Program-made: the position numbers and the translations under genes
Part shown: positions 22,613 through 29,037 of the stretch, in pieces
Layout of the letters: each line of letters opens with the position of its first letter
How positions within the stretch are numbered: the first letter of the stretch is position 1
The notes under the pieces: generated by a model
Databases searched by the model: none
The model's input: the letters and a program-made list of their open reading frames with translations, nothing else
What the model was told of the DNA's origin: nothing
Source: Planctomycetota bacterium
GTDB taxonomy: Bacteria; Planctomycetota; Phycisphaerae; Phycisphaerales; UBA1924
DNA: 29,412 nt
NCBI GenBank assembly: GCA_023432465.1
Contig: JAEYUO010000073.1
Coordinates: forward strand, 1 to 29,412
Direction of reading: 5' to 3'

Positions 22613-23260
22613 ATGGCCTTCGACGACATGGATTTCGATCTTGCCGAGCCTGCCAGTGCCGCGGCCGCAAAGCACGTCATTCGAGGCACGCGCCTGCACG
22701 ATGCTTGGAGGGATGTTGTCAAGGCAGCTGAGCAGGCGATCGGCCCGCAAGTCGCCAAGAAAGCACTCGCATTACCGATCGAGGAAGGCCTCGCCACCTG
22801 CACTGCCGAGTACGCCTCACTCCTGCGGCGCGATAACCAGGGTCCAGCCAAAGGTGTCAACGGCCTCTGGTTCGGACTCGCCGAGATGATGCCGAGCGAC
22901 AACCTCGACGACACAATCTGGACACCCTACATCAGCGGCAGCACGGAGTTCGACCCCAAGAATCGAGACTGGCCCTGTGGCCCGGCGTGGTTCCCGGAAG
23001 ACCGCTGGGCGGTCAATGAGCCGATGGTCATCCTGTCCCACCTGCGTTCGAAGCACAAACAGCGGCACTGGTACATTGAGGTCTGTCTCATCGAACCTCT
23101 TCATCGTCTCTACATTTCAACTTTCGCCCGCGCATGCCCGCGGGACATCCTGCTCGGGGAAGCCCAGTCCCGCGGCATCGGGTGCGGATTCGATGAAGGA
23201 GACCTGCTCACCATCGGCACAGTCGATGCCGAAGGCTTCACTCCGATGAAGGCGCTCTGA
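22613..23260 (+). CDS. Conserved-looking protein of unknown function
   Basis: A 215-residue soluble protein that I do not recognise. The ATG at 22613 is well supported by GGAG (22602-22605) 7 nt upstream. The N-terminal third is helical (LHDAWRDVVKAAEQAIGPQVAKKALALP). The middle has WFGLAEMMP and a stretch rich in Trp, Pro and Asp (IWTPYISGS, DWPCGPAWFPEDRW). The end looks like beta strands (HWYIEVCLIEPLHRLYISTF). It has no signal peptide or membrane helix. It follows the CMD gene by 43 nt. Codon use is slightly less GC-biased than its neighbours (CGC/CAC mixed with CAT, TTC with TTT), which could mean later arrival. Confidence 0.72.
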   Translation: MAFDDMDFDLAEPASAAAAKHVIRGTRLHDAWRDVVKAAEQAIGPQVAKKALALPIEEGLATCTAEYASLLRRDNQGPAKGVNGLWFGLAEMMPSDNLDDTIWTPYISGSTEFDPKNRDWPCGPAWFPEDRWAVNEPMVILSHLRSKHKQRHWYIEVCLIEPLHRLYISTFARACPRDILLGEAQSRGIGCGFDEGDLLTIGTVDAEGFTPMKAL

Positions 23261-23277
23261 CGTTGTCGCACGCGACT

Positions 23278-23967
23278 CTACTTCCGCCTCGCCACCATCA
23301 CGCCCTCCCGGCTCGGCACCGCCGCGGCCTCAAACTCCGCATCCCCCGCCACCATCCGGTTGAACCGGTCCGCCGCATCGCGTGAGTCCTTCGCCTCTCC
23401 CGGCGCAGGCGAGTCATCAATCCACCAGTTCCCCGATCCCAGCACGTTGTCGGCGATCAGCAATCCGCCGCGGCCGATCAGCGGCCGCGCCAGCCGGAAG
23501 TACTCCGGGTACTCCGTCTTGATCGCGTCGAAGAACGCGACATCGAAGCTCCCCGGCCCGAACTCGCGGGCAAGCTCCTGCAGCGCATCGATCCCCGGCG
23601 TCCGCCGGATCTCCACCCGATCGGCAACACCTGCCGCGGCGAACATTCGCTGGGCAAAGTCCGCGTGCTTGGCTTCCGGTTCGACCGTGATCAGCTTCCC
23701 GCCCTTGGGCAGCGCGCGGGCCAGCCAGATGCCCGAGTACCCCGCGAGCGTCCCGAGCTCGAGCACCCGCCCCGTCGCCCCCGGCCGCGTCGTCGCCATG
23801 AGCGTCAGGATGTGCAGCAGCCGCCCGACATCGGCCGACACCGCGATCGCCGGTATCCCGGCCTGAACTGCCGCGGGCATCAGCCCCTCGAGCACGGCAT
23901 CCTGCTTCCCGAACACCTCGCGCAGGTATGCGTTGGTGTTGTCCCAGCGTTGAGGGGTCATATCCAT
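23278..23967 (-). CDS. Class I O-methyltransferase (COMT/Mdmc type)
   Basis: A 229-residue SAM-dependent methyltransferase of O-methyltransferase family 3, the group of catechol- and caffeoyl-CoA-type enzymes. The SAM-binding motif I is VLELGTLAGYSGIWLA (68-83), followed by the acidic loop LITVEPEAKHA, the FDVAFFDAIK motif (Asp for metal binding) and LLIADNVLGSGNW (second metal site). These use Mg2+ and methylate adjacent hydroxyls; the substrate is not readable. The start at 23967 is supported by TACGCT 5 nt upstream. An open frame reaching 24009 enters an AGCAGCAAA repeat and is rejected as coding. The 3' end converges closely with the unknown gene. Confidence 0.88.
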   Translation of the reverse strand: MDMTPQRWDNTNAYLREVFGKQDAVLEGLMPAAVQAGIPAIAVSADVGRLLHILTLMATTRPGATGRVLELGTLAGYSGIWLARALPKGGKLITVEPEAKHADFAQRMFAAAGVADRVEIRRTPGIDALQELAREFGPGSFDVAFFDAIKTEYPEYFRLARPLIGRGGLLIADNVLGSGNWWIDDSPAPGEAKDSRDAADRFNRMVAGDAEFEAAAVPSREGVMVARRK

Positions 23968-23972
23968 GGAGC

Positions 23973-23978
23973 AGCGTA
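23973..23978 (-). promoter_or_regulatory. -10 element of a leaderless methyltransferase transcript
   Basis: TACGCT on the minus strand ends 5 nt before the ATG at 23967. No Shine-Dalgarno sequence. Confidence 0.5.
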
Positions 23979-23986
23979 GCTGCAGA

Positions 23987-24020
23987 CCGAAAGAGCAGCA
24001 GATCAGCAAAGCAGCAGAAC
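23987..24020. repeat. Left inverted repeat flanking the zinc-ribbon membrane gene
   Basis: Contains ATCAGCAAAGCAGCA (24002-24016), the exact complement of 24638-24652. A second similar word (GACCGAAAG, AGCAGCA) pairs loosely with 24660-24676. It lies between the methyltransferase and the membrane protein starts. Confidence 0.75.
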
Positions 24021-24047
24021 AGCAAAATCGAACCGCCGTGCTTTCGA

Positions 24048-24053
24048 TAGACT
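24048..24053 (+). promoter_or_regulatory. -10 element of a leaderless membrane-protein transcript
   Basis: TAGACT ends 6 nt before the ATG at 24060; the six bases between are all C. No Shine-Dalgarno sequence. Confidence 0.5.
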
Positions 24054-24059
24054 CCCCCC

Positions 24060-24611
24060 ATGTCCCGCACCATCGCCCGCCTGCTGCTGAGCATGCTCCT
24101 CATGCCGCTCATGGCGGTCGTGTACATCACCGGCATCATCCTCGCCAGCGAGTTCGGATCCTTCCGTGACTGGCAGGAGTGCCTCGTCGGCGCGACCGCG
24201 ACCGCCGTGGTCGCCGCGGCCTACTGGCTCGCCGTTTGGCGGACCGCGGTGCGTTGGACCTTGGTCCGCATCCGTCACACCCTTCTCGCCGCAGTCACCT
24301 GCATCGTCGCCGGTGGTCTGATCGCCGCGCTGCTCAACCTGTTCATTCCCTACGAGGACTGGTTCAAGGCCTTCGTCGGCTCCGGCATCGCGATCCTCGG
24401 CTGGCTCATCGCCACCGTCTTCCTCTGGCGCGAGACTCCCATCGAGCGTGCTCAGCGCCTCGCCAAGCTCGGCGCGGGCAACGTCGCCTGCCCCGCCTGC
24501 GGCTACAACCTCACCGGCCTCAAGACCACCACCTGCCCCGAGTGCGGCGCATCGTTCAGCATCCAGGAACTCGTCGCCGCGGCCAAGGGCATCGGCGAAC
24601 TTGAAGGCTGA
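24060..24611 (+). CDS. Four-helix membrane protein with C-terminal zinc ribbon
   Basis: A 183-residue protein of unknown function. About four hydrophobic helices are visible (LLLSMLLMPLMAVVYITGIIL; ATATAVVAAAYWLAVW; LLAAVTCIVAGGLIAALLNLF; GSGIAILGWLIATVFLW). A charged link leads to a zinc ribbon, CPACGYNLTGL then CPECGASF (about 142-163). This CGYxLxGLxxxxCPECG tail closely resembles the one in the EamA transporter next door. A cytoplasmic ribbon may bind protein partners or nucleic acid; nothing proves it. The start at 24060 is supported by the -10 box 6 nt upstream. The gene is bounded by imperfect inverted repeats. Confidence 0.75.
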   Translation: MSRTIARLLLSMLLMPLMAVVYITGIILASEFGSFRDWQECLVGATATAVVAAAYWLAVWRTAVRWTLVRIRHTLLAAVTCIVAGGLIAALLNLFIPYEDWFKAFVGSGIAILGWLIATVFLWRETPIERAQRLAKLGAGNVACPACGYNLTGLKTTTCPECGASFSIQELVAAAKGIGELEG

Positions 24612-24632
24612 CGCCGCCGCGTCTCCCCGTCT

Positions 24633-25829
24633 TCATTTGCTGCTTTGCTGATTTGTTGCTTTGCTGCTTTCGATCCTGCCGCCGTTTCCGGCCACGACCG
24701 CCGCCGGAATCGCATCCAACGCGCCCGCTTCAATCGCCGCCCGCGTCTCCTCCGGCACCACCATCTCCCCATCCGCGGCCGGCGCATGCCCACATTCCGG
24801 GCACTTCGTCCCGGCAGGCAGCCCCGCGCGCGAGTACCCGCACTCCGGGCACTTCGCGAGCCTCGCCCGCTTCGCATCTCCGCGGGTCAGCAGCCACTGC
24901 ACCGCGAGCATCACCAGCGCGCCCGCGACCGCGATCAGCCCGCTCCCCCACTGCGCGGCCGACAGCGACTGCCACCCCAGCGCCGTCTGCCCCAGGCTCA
25001 CCATGAACGGCTGGAGCTGGATCACCCCGCTCGACACCGCGACCCCCAGCCGCGCGATCGAGATGTAGTAGAACACGTGCCCCAGCGCGATCCCGATGAT
25101 CGCCGACACCAGCAGCAGCACGATCTGGTTCGTCGGCAGCTCCAGCACCGTCAGGCCGCGTTCCTCGCCCAGCCCGAGCATCAGGAGCACCATCGCCCCG
25201 GCGGTGTACTGCGAGATCACCGCGAACGCCGTCACCGGGTGATACCCGTGCATGTAGTGCCGCACCGCCAGCCCGTACGCCGCGAAGAAGAACCCGCTCG
25301 CGATCGCCAGCATGACGCCCCACGCCTGATCTCCCCGCGGCAGGCCATGGCCGAAGTAGATCGTCCCGCCCACCCCGATCGCCACCATCGCCATCCCCGC
25401 CCACATCCGCGGGTCGCGCAGCAGCCGCCGCTCCGATGGGAACAGCAGGTACGCACCGATCGCGACAAAGATGATCTGCGTCCGCAGGCCGAACGTCGCC
25501 GTCGCCGGATCGATCTTGTAGAACGACCACGCGAACGCCACCTGCCCGATCGCGTTCACGATCGAGGGCACGAGCGACTTTCGCCAGATGCCCGCGGGCA
25601 ATCCGCCGCGATACAGACCCCAGAACACCACCGGCATCCACAGGAACGCGCTGAACCCGTAGCGCCACCCGTTGGAAGTCCAGATGTCGATCGAGTCGGC
25701 GAAGTGCCGGATGAAGAGCGGGACGCTCGACCACCCCACCAGCGTCAAGATGATCGTGATCGCGCCCATAAACGGCGACAGACCCGCGGCTGTCTGGGTC
25801 TTGATCGGATCTTTGGCGGCAGTCGTCAC
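24633..25829 (-). CDS. EamA/DMT-family transporter with zinc-ribbon tail
   Basis: A 398-residue inner-membrane protein of the drug/metabolite transporter superfamily with two EamA repeats of about five helices each (first repeat starts GAITIILTLVGWSSVPLFIRHF, second GVMLAIASGFFFAAYGLAV). FYYISIARLGVAVSSGVIQLQP is the usual late EamA motif. After the last helix comes a cytoplasmic tail with CPECGYSRAGLPAGTKCPECGH (about 318-339), a zinc ribbon, then an Ala/Glu segment. The final residues (SSKATNQQSSK) are encoded by the right inverted repeat, so the tail has been altered by repeat sequence. The GTG start at 25829 is supported by TACCCT 7 nt upstream. Substrate unknown. Confidence 0.85.
   Translation of the reverse strand: MTTAAKDPIKTQTAAGLSPFMGAITIILTLVGWSSVPLFIRHFADSIDIWTSNGWRYGFSAFLWMPVVFWGLYRGGLPAGIWRKSLVPSIVNAIGQVAFAWSFYKIDPATATFGLRTQIIFVAIGAYLLFPSERRLLRDPRMWAGMAMVAIGVGGTIYFGHGLPRGDQAWGVMLAIASGFFFAAYGLAVRHYMHGYHPVTAFAVISQYTAGAMVLLMLGLGEERGLTVLELPTNQIVLLLVSAIIGIALGHVFYYISIARLGVAVSSGVIQLQPFMVSLGQTALGWQSLSAAQWGSGLIAVAGALVMLAVQWLLTRGDAKRARLAKCPECGYSRAGLPAGTKCPECGHAPAADGEMVVPEETRAAIEAGALDAIPAAVVAGNGGRIESSKATNQQSSK
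24636..24676. repeat. Right inverted repeat, overlapping the EamA stop
   Basis: Contains TGCTGCTTTGCTGAT (24638-24652), exact complement of 24002-24016, and a second GCTTTGCTGCTTTCGATC word. It supplies the last codons of the EamA gene. The two repeats are about 620 nt apart, enclosing the gene at 24060-24611. Confidence 0.75.
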
Positions 25830-25836
25830 GGTGCGC

Positions 25837-25842
25837 AGGGTA
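25837..25842 (-). promoter_or_regulatory. -10 element of a leaderless EamA transcript
   Basis: TACCCT on the minus strand ends 7 nt before the GTG at 25829, supporting that unusual start codon. No Shine-Dalgarno sequence. Confidence 0.5.
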
Positions 25843-25914
25843 GGCGATGGCGCGGAATGCCCAACCCGTGCATGCCTCGATGTTCACCGCCGCGGCGTTC
25901 TCCGCACGCGGTGG

Positions 25915-25920
25915 TAAACT
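25915..25920 (+). promoter_or_regulatory. Candidate -10 of the kinase transcript
   Basis: TGGTAAACT matches the TGGTAAAGT before the CMD gene. It lies 176 nt before the kinase ATG. A GTG 5 nt after it opens a five-codon frame (MQTPA, stop at 25941), which could be a leader peptide on a leaderless mRNA or chance. Confidence 0.4.
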
Positions 25921-26096
25921 CTGCCGTGCAGACTCCTGCATGACGGGCGATATCTGCAATCATCCCTCACCGACTCCGAACGAATAGTCGCCTTCCACTT
26001 CCGGTCCGTGCCCCGCCGCCGCCTTGCGTTCCGTGCCTGATGCCTCTTCTTCCGTGTCGATCCGTCGCCTGACTTTCGTCGCCGCGCCCCCCGCTC

Positions 26097-27740
26097 ATGA
26101 GCGCAGAAGACACCATCTCCCTCACTCGCACGACCGACCTGGCTTTCGGCGAGCCGGGGCAGATGGTCACGATTCCGCGCCAGGTCGGTTCGGTCCGGCT
26201 TGAACGGCAGATCGGCCAGGGCGCTATGGGCGTGGTCTGGCTCGGCACCGATGAGCTGCTCCATCGCAAGGTCGCCGTCAAGTTCCTGCTGCAGGCCGTC
26301 CAGGGCCCGGATGACCCGCGCCTCCTCGCATTCCTTGAAGGTGCCCGCGCTGCCGCCGCGCTCCGCCACGGGAACCTCACCAACATCCTCCACGCCGCAA
26401 CGGTCGAGACCATCCCGTTCCTCGTGATGGAGTTCATCGACGGCCCATCGCTTTCGTCCCTGATCCGCACGACCGACCCGCTCGCGCCCGCAGAGCTGCT
26501 CGCCGTCATGACCGATGTGTGCAGCGCGGTCGGCCACCTCCACGACCAGCACCGCATCCACCGCGACATCAAGCCCTCCAACATCCTCATCGATCGCGAT
26601 GGCAACGCCTTTGTCACCGATTTCGGCCTCTCGCGCGAGCTCTCCGCCCGCCCCGGCGTGCTCAAGGAGGGCGGCGCATCCATCGCCGGAACGCCGGCAT
26701 ATATGGCCCCGGAGATGTTCGAGGGCCAGATCTCCGCGAAATCCGACGTCTACGCCCTCGGCATCACCGCCTTCGAGCTCCTCCTGGGCGAGGCCCCTTT
26801 TGCCGGCTCTCTCGATGAGGTCCGTGCCCGTCACACGAGCGAAGCGCCCCCGATCGACCGTCTCCTCGCCCGCGGCGTCTCGCAGCCCCTCGCCGAGGCG
26901 ATCGAACGCGCGCTTAACAAGTCCCCGGTGTTCCGCCACAAGTCTCCCGCCCACTTCATCGCCGCGATCGAGTCCGCGTGCGGCGGACCCCAGATGATCT
27001 CCCGCGGCCGACAGGCCCTCTTCGACCGTCTGCTGCGCATGAGCAACGCCGCGGCGACGGGCATCACCGAAACCAATGACCCCGCGCTGCACGGCGCTCC
27101 CCCGCTTACACCCGGTCAGACCTACTACGACCGCCTCACCGTCATCGCCGAGCAGAAGCGCAAGGAAGACTCCGACCTCGAACTCGCCGCCCGCACCGAG
27201 CGCCCCCCAGCACCCGTCGCCGCGCCGCCCCCCACCCTGGCCGACCCCGTTCTCTTCGGACCGCAAGACCCCGACTACCCCGTCTGGCCCATGGTCACGG
27301 GTCTCACGCTCACCGCTCTTGGCGGTCTGCAGGCCATCATCGGACCCGTCGCGCTCATCGGGCTGGTCACGCGACACACCGGTGGGCCTTTCGCCTCGCC
27401 TCGCCCGGACTTCGAGCCCAACGCATTGTGGAAAACTTTGGGCTGGTCGAGCACCACCCTCGCCTTTGTCTTCGGTGTCGCGCTCATCATCGCCGGTGTC
27501 GGCTTCATGCTCCAGCGCCGGTGGAGCATCCACCTCGCCCGAACATGGGGATGGTCCAAGCTCGTTTTCGCCTGCCTCGTTGCCGTGTTGGTGTACCTCG
27601 CAGCCGGGCATGCAGCGCCCGCCGATGGCGCAGGCGTTATCGCTCTGGCCGCGTTCGCGTGGGAAGCGCTTCTCCCGGGGTTGCTTCTCGCATGGCTCGC
27701 AACCCCGGCCGCACGAAGGCAAACCGAAGCCTGGAAGTGA
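26097..27740 (+). CDS. PknB-type Ser/Thr protein kinase with C-terminal membrane helices
   Basis: A 547-residue membrane-tethered protein kinase. The kinase domain spans about 33-300 with all key parts: Gly loop GQGAMGVV (40-47), ATP-binding Lys62 in VAVKF, HRDIKPSN with Asp157, DFG (175-177) and APE (204-206). A Pro/Ala-rich cytoplasmic link follows. Four hydrophobic helices (about 400-425, 451-472, 485-503, 512-532) end the protein, and no sensor domain follows them. Planctomycetes encode many such kinases; signal and targets are unknown. The ATG at 26097 has no clear ribosome binding site; a promoter candidate lies at 25915. Converges with dapB (69 nt between stops). Confidence 0.93.
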   Translation: MSAEDTISLTRTTDLAFGEPGQMVTIPRQVGSVRLERQIGQGAMGVVWLGTDELLHRKVAVKFLLQAVQGPDDPRLLAFLEGARAAAALRHGNLTNILHAATVETIPFLVMEFIDGPSLSSLIRTTDPLAPAELLAVMTDVCSAVGHLHDQHRIHRDIKPSNILIDRDGNAFVTDFGLSRELSARPGVLKEGGASIAGTPAYMAPEMFEGQISAKSDVYALGITAFELLLGEAPFAGSLDEVRARHTSEAPPIDRLLARGVSQPLAEAIERALNKSPVFRHKSPAHFIAAIESACGGPQMISRGRQALFDRLLRMSNAAATGITETNDPALHGAPPLTPGQTYYDRLTVIAEQKRKEDSDLELAARTERPPAPVAAPPPTLADPVLFGPQDPDYPVWPMVTGLTLTALGGLQAIIGPVALIGLVTRHTGGPFASPRPDFEPNALWKTLGWSSTTLAFVFGVALIIAGVGFMLQRRWSIHLARTWGWSKLVFACLVAVLVYLAAGHAAPADGAGVIALAAFAWEALLPGLLLAWLATPAARRQTEAWK

Positions 27741-27809
27741 TGGCATCGCCTCAAGTGGCCATATGTGGCCGACGCGATCATGTGGCGATCTTTCGCGATC
27801 TGTGCGCGA

Positions 27810-28562
27810 TCACGATGCGATCCCAAGCGTGTCTTCGATGGTGTACCAACCCGGGCCACGTTGCGACAACCACTTCGCCGCGCGGATCGCACCGAGCGCA
27901 AACAGGTCGCGCGTCGTCGCGCGATGTGTGAGTTCGATGTACTCACCCGGCCCCGCGAAGCGCACGGTGTGCTCGCCGATCACATCGCCGCCGCGGATCG
28001 AGACGACCTGATCGTCGCGCAGTTCGTGCCCCGCGCTGCGCACCGCGCCCGCAAGCCGGATCGCCGTACCCGAGGGCGCATCCTTCTTCCGGTTATGGTG
28101 CGCCTCGACGATCGAGCACTCGAATCCAGGTCCGAGAGCGCGAGCGAGCTCAGAAATTATTTTTGCCGCCACCGCCACCCCCAATGACGTGTTCGGCGCA
28201 AGCAGCACCGGGCACACCGCCGCCGTCTCGCGCAATGCCGCGATCGTCCGTTCGCTCAGCCCCGTCGTTCCCACGAGCAGCGCGCACCGTGCGCCGCGGG
28301 CGAGCGCGGCCGCGTGCATCGCGCCCTCATCCGAAGAGAAATCAATCAAAACCCCCTGAAAACCGGCCATATCTGAATCGTTCGGCGCGATCGCGATGCG
28401 CACACCCGGCGCGCCCGACTCCGTGCCGAGCCTTGGCGAGCCCGCGCGTGCAACCGCGCCGACGATGCGGACCGACGGGTCCTCGGACGCCAGCGCAACG
28501 ATCCTCGCGCCCATCCGGCCGGTCGCACCATGAACGATCAACGATGTGGATGACTTGACCAT
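27810..28562 (-). CDS. dapB: 4-hydroxy-tetrahydrodipicolinate reductase
   Basis: This 250-residue cytoplasmic enzyme reduces hydroxy-tetrahydrodipicolinate with NAD(P)H in the lysine and meso-diaminopimelate pathway. The nucleotide loop is HGATGRMG (11-18). The active-site block AHHNRKKDAPSGTA has His155 and Lys159 at the places of E. coli His159 and Lys163. LIDFSSDEG and LLVGTTGLS are also typical. The start at 28562 begins the Rossmann fold in register; AGGAG lies 11 nt upstream, rather far. The other dap genes are not in the window. Confidence 0.95.
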   Translation of the reverse strand: MVKSSTSLIVHGATGRMGARIVALASEDPSVRIVGAVARAGSPRLGTESGAPGVRIAIAPNDSDMAGFQGVLIDFSSDEGAMHAAALARGARCALLVGTTGLSERTIAALRETAAVCPVLLAPNTSLGVAVAAKIISELARALGPGFECSIVEAHHNRKKDAPSGTAIRLAGAVRSAGHELRDDQVVSIRGGDVIGEHTVRFAGPGEYIELTHRATTRDLFALGAIRAAKWLSQRGPGWYTIEDTLGIAS

Positions 28563-28586
28563 CGACTTGCATTCTCCTGCGCGAGC

Positions 28587-28613
28587 AGTGTATCGTGCGC
28601 AAGGATTGCTCAA
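28587..28613 (-). promoter_or_regulatory. Candidate dapB promoter
   Basis: On the minus strand TTGAGC (28608-28613) and TACACT (28587-28592) are 15 nt apart. Transcription would start about 18 nt before the ATG, leaving a short leader with AGGAG. The spacing is shorter than the usual 17 nt. Confidence 0.45.
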
Positions 28614-28732
28614 GCACCGGGCTTGTTCATTCCGATAGTCGGTTGTCCCATTCGGCGGCGCACGACAGCAAAGTGGTGCTTCAGAGCCGCTCGAGTCTTT
28701 CAACGCTCCGCACGGAGCCCGAGGAGTTCATC

Positions 28733-28807
28733 ATGGCCAAGAAGGCAAAGAAGAAGGCTGCGAAGAAGGCTGGCAAGAAGAAGGCTGCGAAGAAGGCTCG
28801 TCGCTAA
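28733..28807 (+). CDS. Very small Lys/Ala-rich basic protein (histone H1-like tail)
   Basis: A 24-residue peptide made only of Met, Ala, Lys, Gly and Arg: repeated AKK/KAAKKAGKK units with a final Arg-Arg. A GAGGAG ribosome binding site (28721-28726) 6 nt before the ATG makes translation likely. Such sequences resemble the C-terminal tails of histone H1-like bacterial proteins and would bind DNA or RNA by charge. The open frame extends upstream to 28595 without similarity, so the peptide is best read as a free mini-protein. It is divergent from dapB. Confidence 0.65.
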   Translation: MAKKAKKKAAKKAGKKKAAKKARR

Positions 28808-28908
28808 GGCCTAAAGCCCCAAGCGTTCGAGACCCAACCTCTACAACATCTACTCACCCACTGTTTCGTCAATAACCGTCGCGCAAGCGGCACACTGAAT
28901 CGCGGAAC

Positions 28909-28939
28909 GGGGCCTTTTGGAGCGTGTCGCTCCGGCCCC
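28909..28939 (+). terminator. Nested hairpin downstream of the basic peptide, possible terminator
   Basis: Outer stem GGGGCC/GGCCCC (28909-28914, 28934-28939) and inner stem GGAGCG-TGT-CGCTCC (28919-28933) with a TTTT bulge between them. It lies 101 nt after the stop and no T-run follows, so the terminator role is only a guess. Confidence 0.35.
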
Positions 28940-29037
28940 CTTGAAGCACCACTCGAAGCACATCGGGGTTGGGGCGCCCCGCCCCGCCCCCCCCGGGCTT
29001 CCAATTTCAGCCGACATGAGACGCGAGGACGCCCGCG

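Noticed and set aside
25884..27746. Long minus-strand open frame of 620 codons over the kinase gene
   Set aside because: Gly/Asp/Glu/Arg-rich translation with no motif; it is the antisense shadow of an unmistakable kinase in GC-rich DNA.
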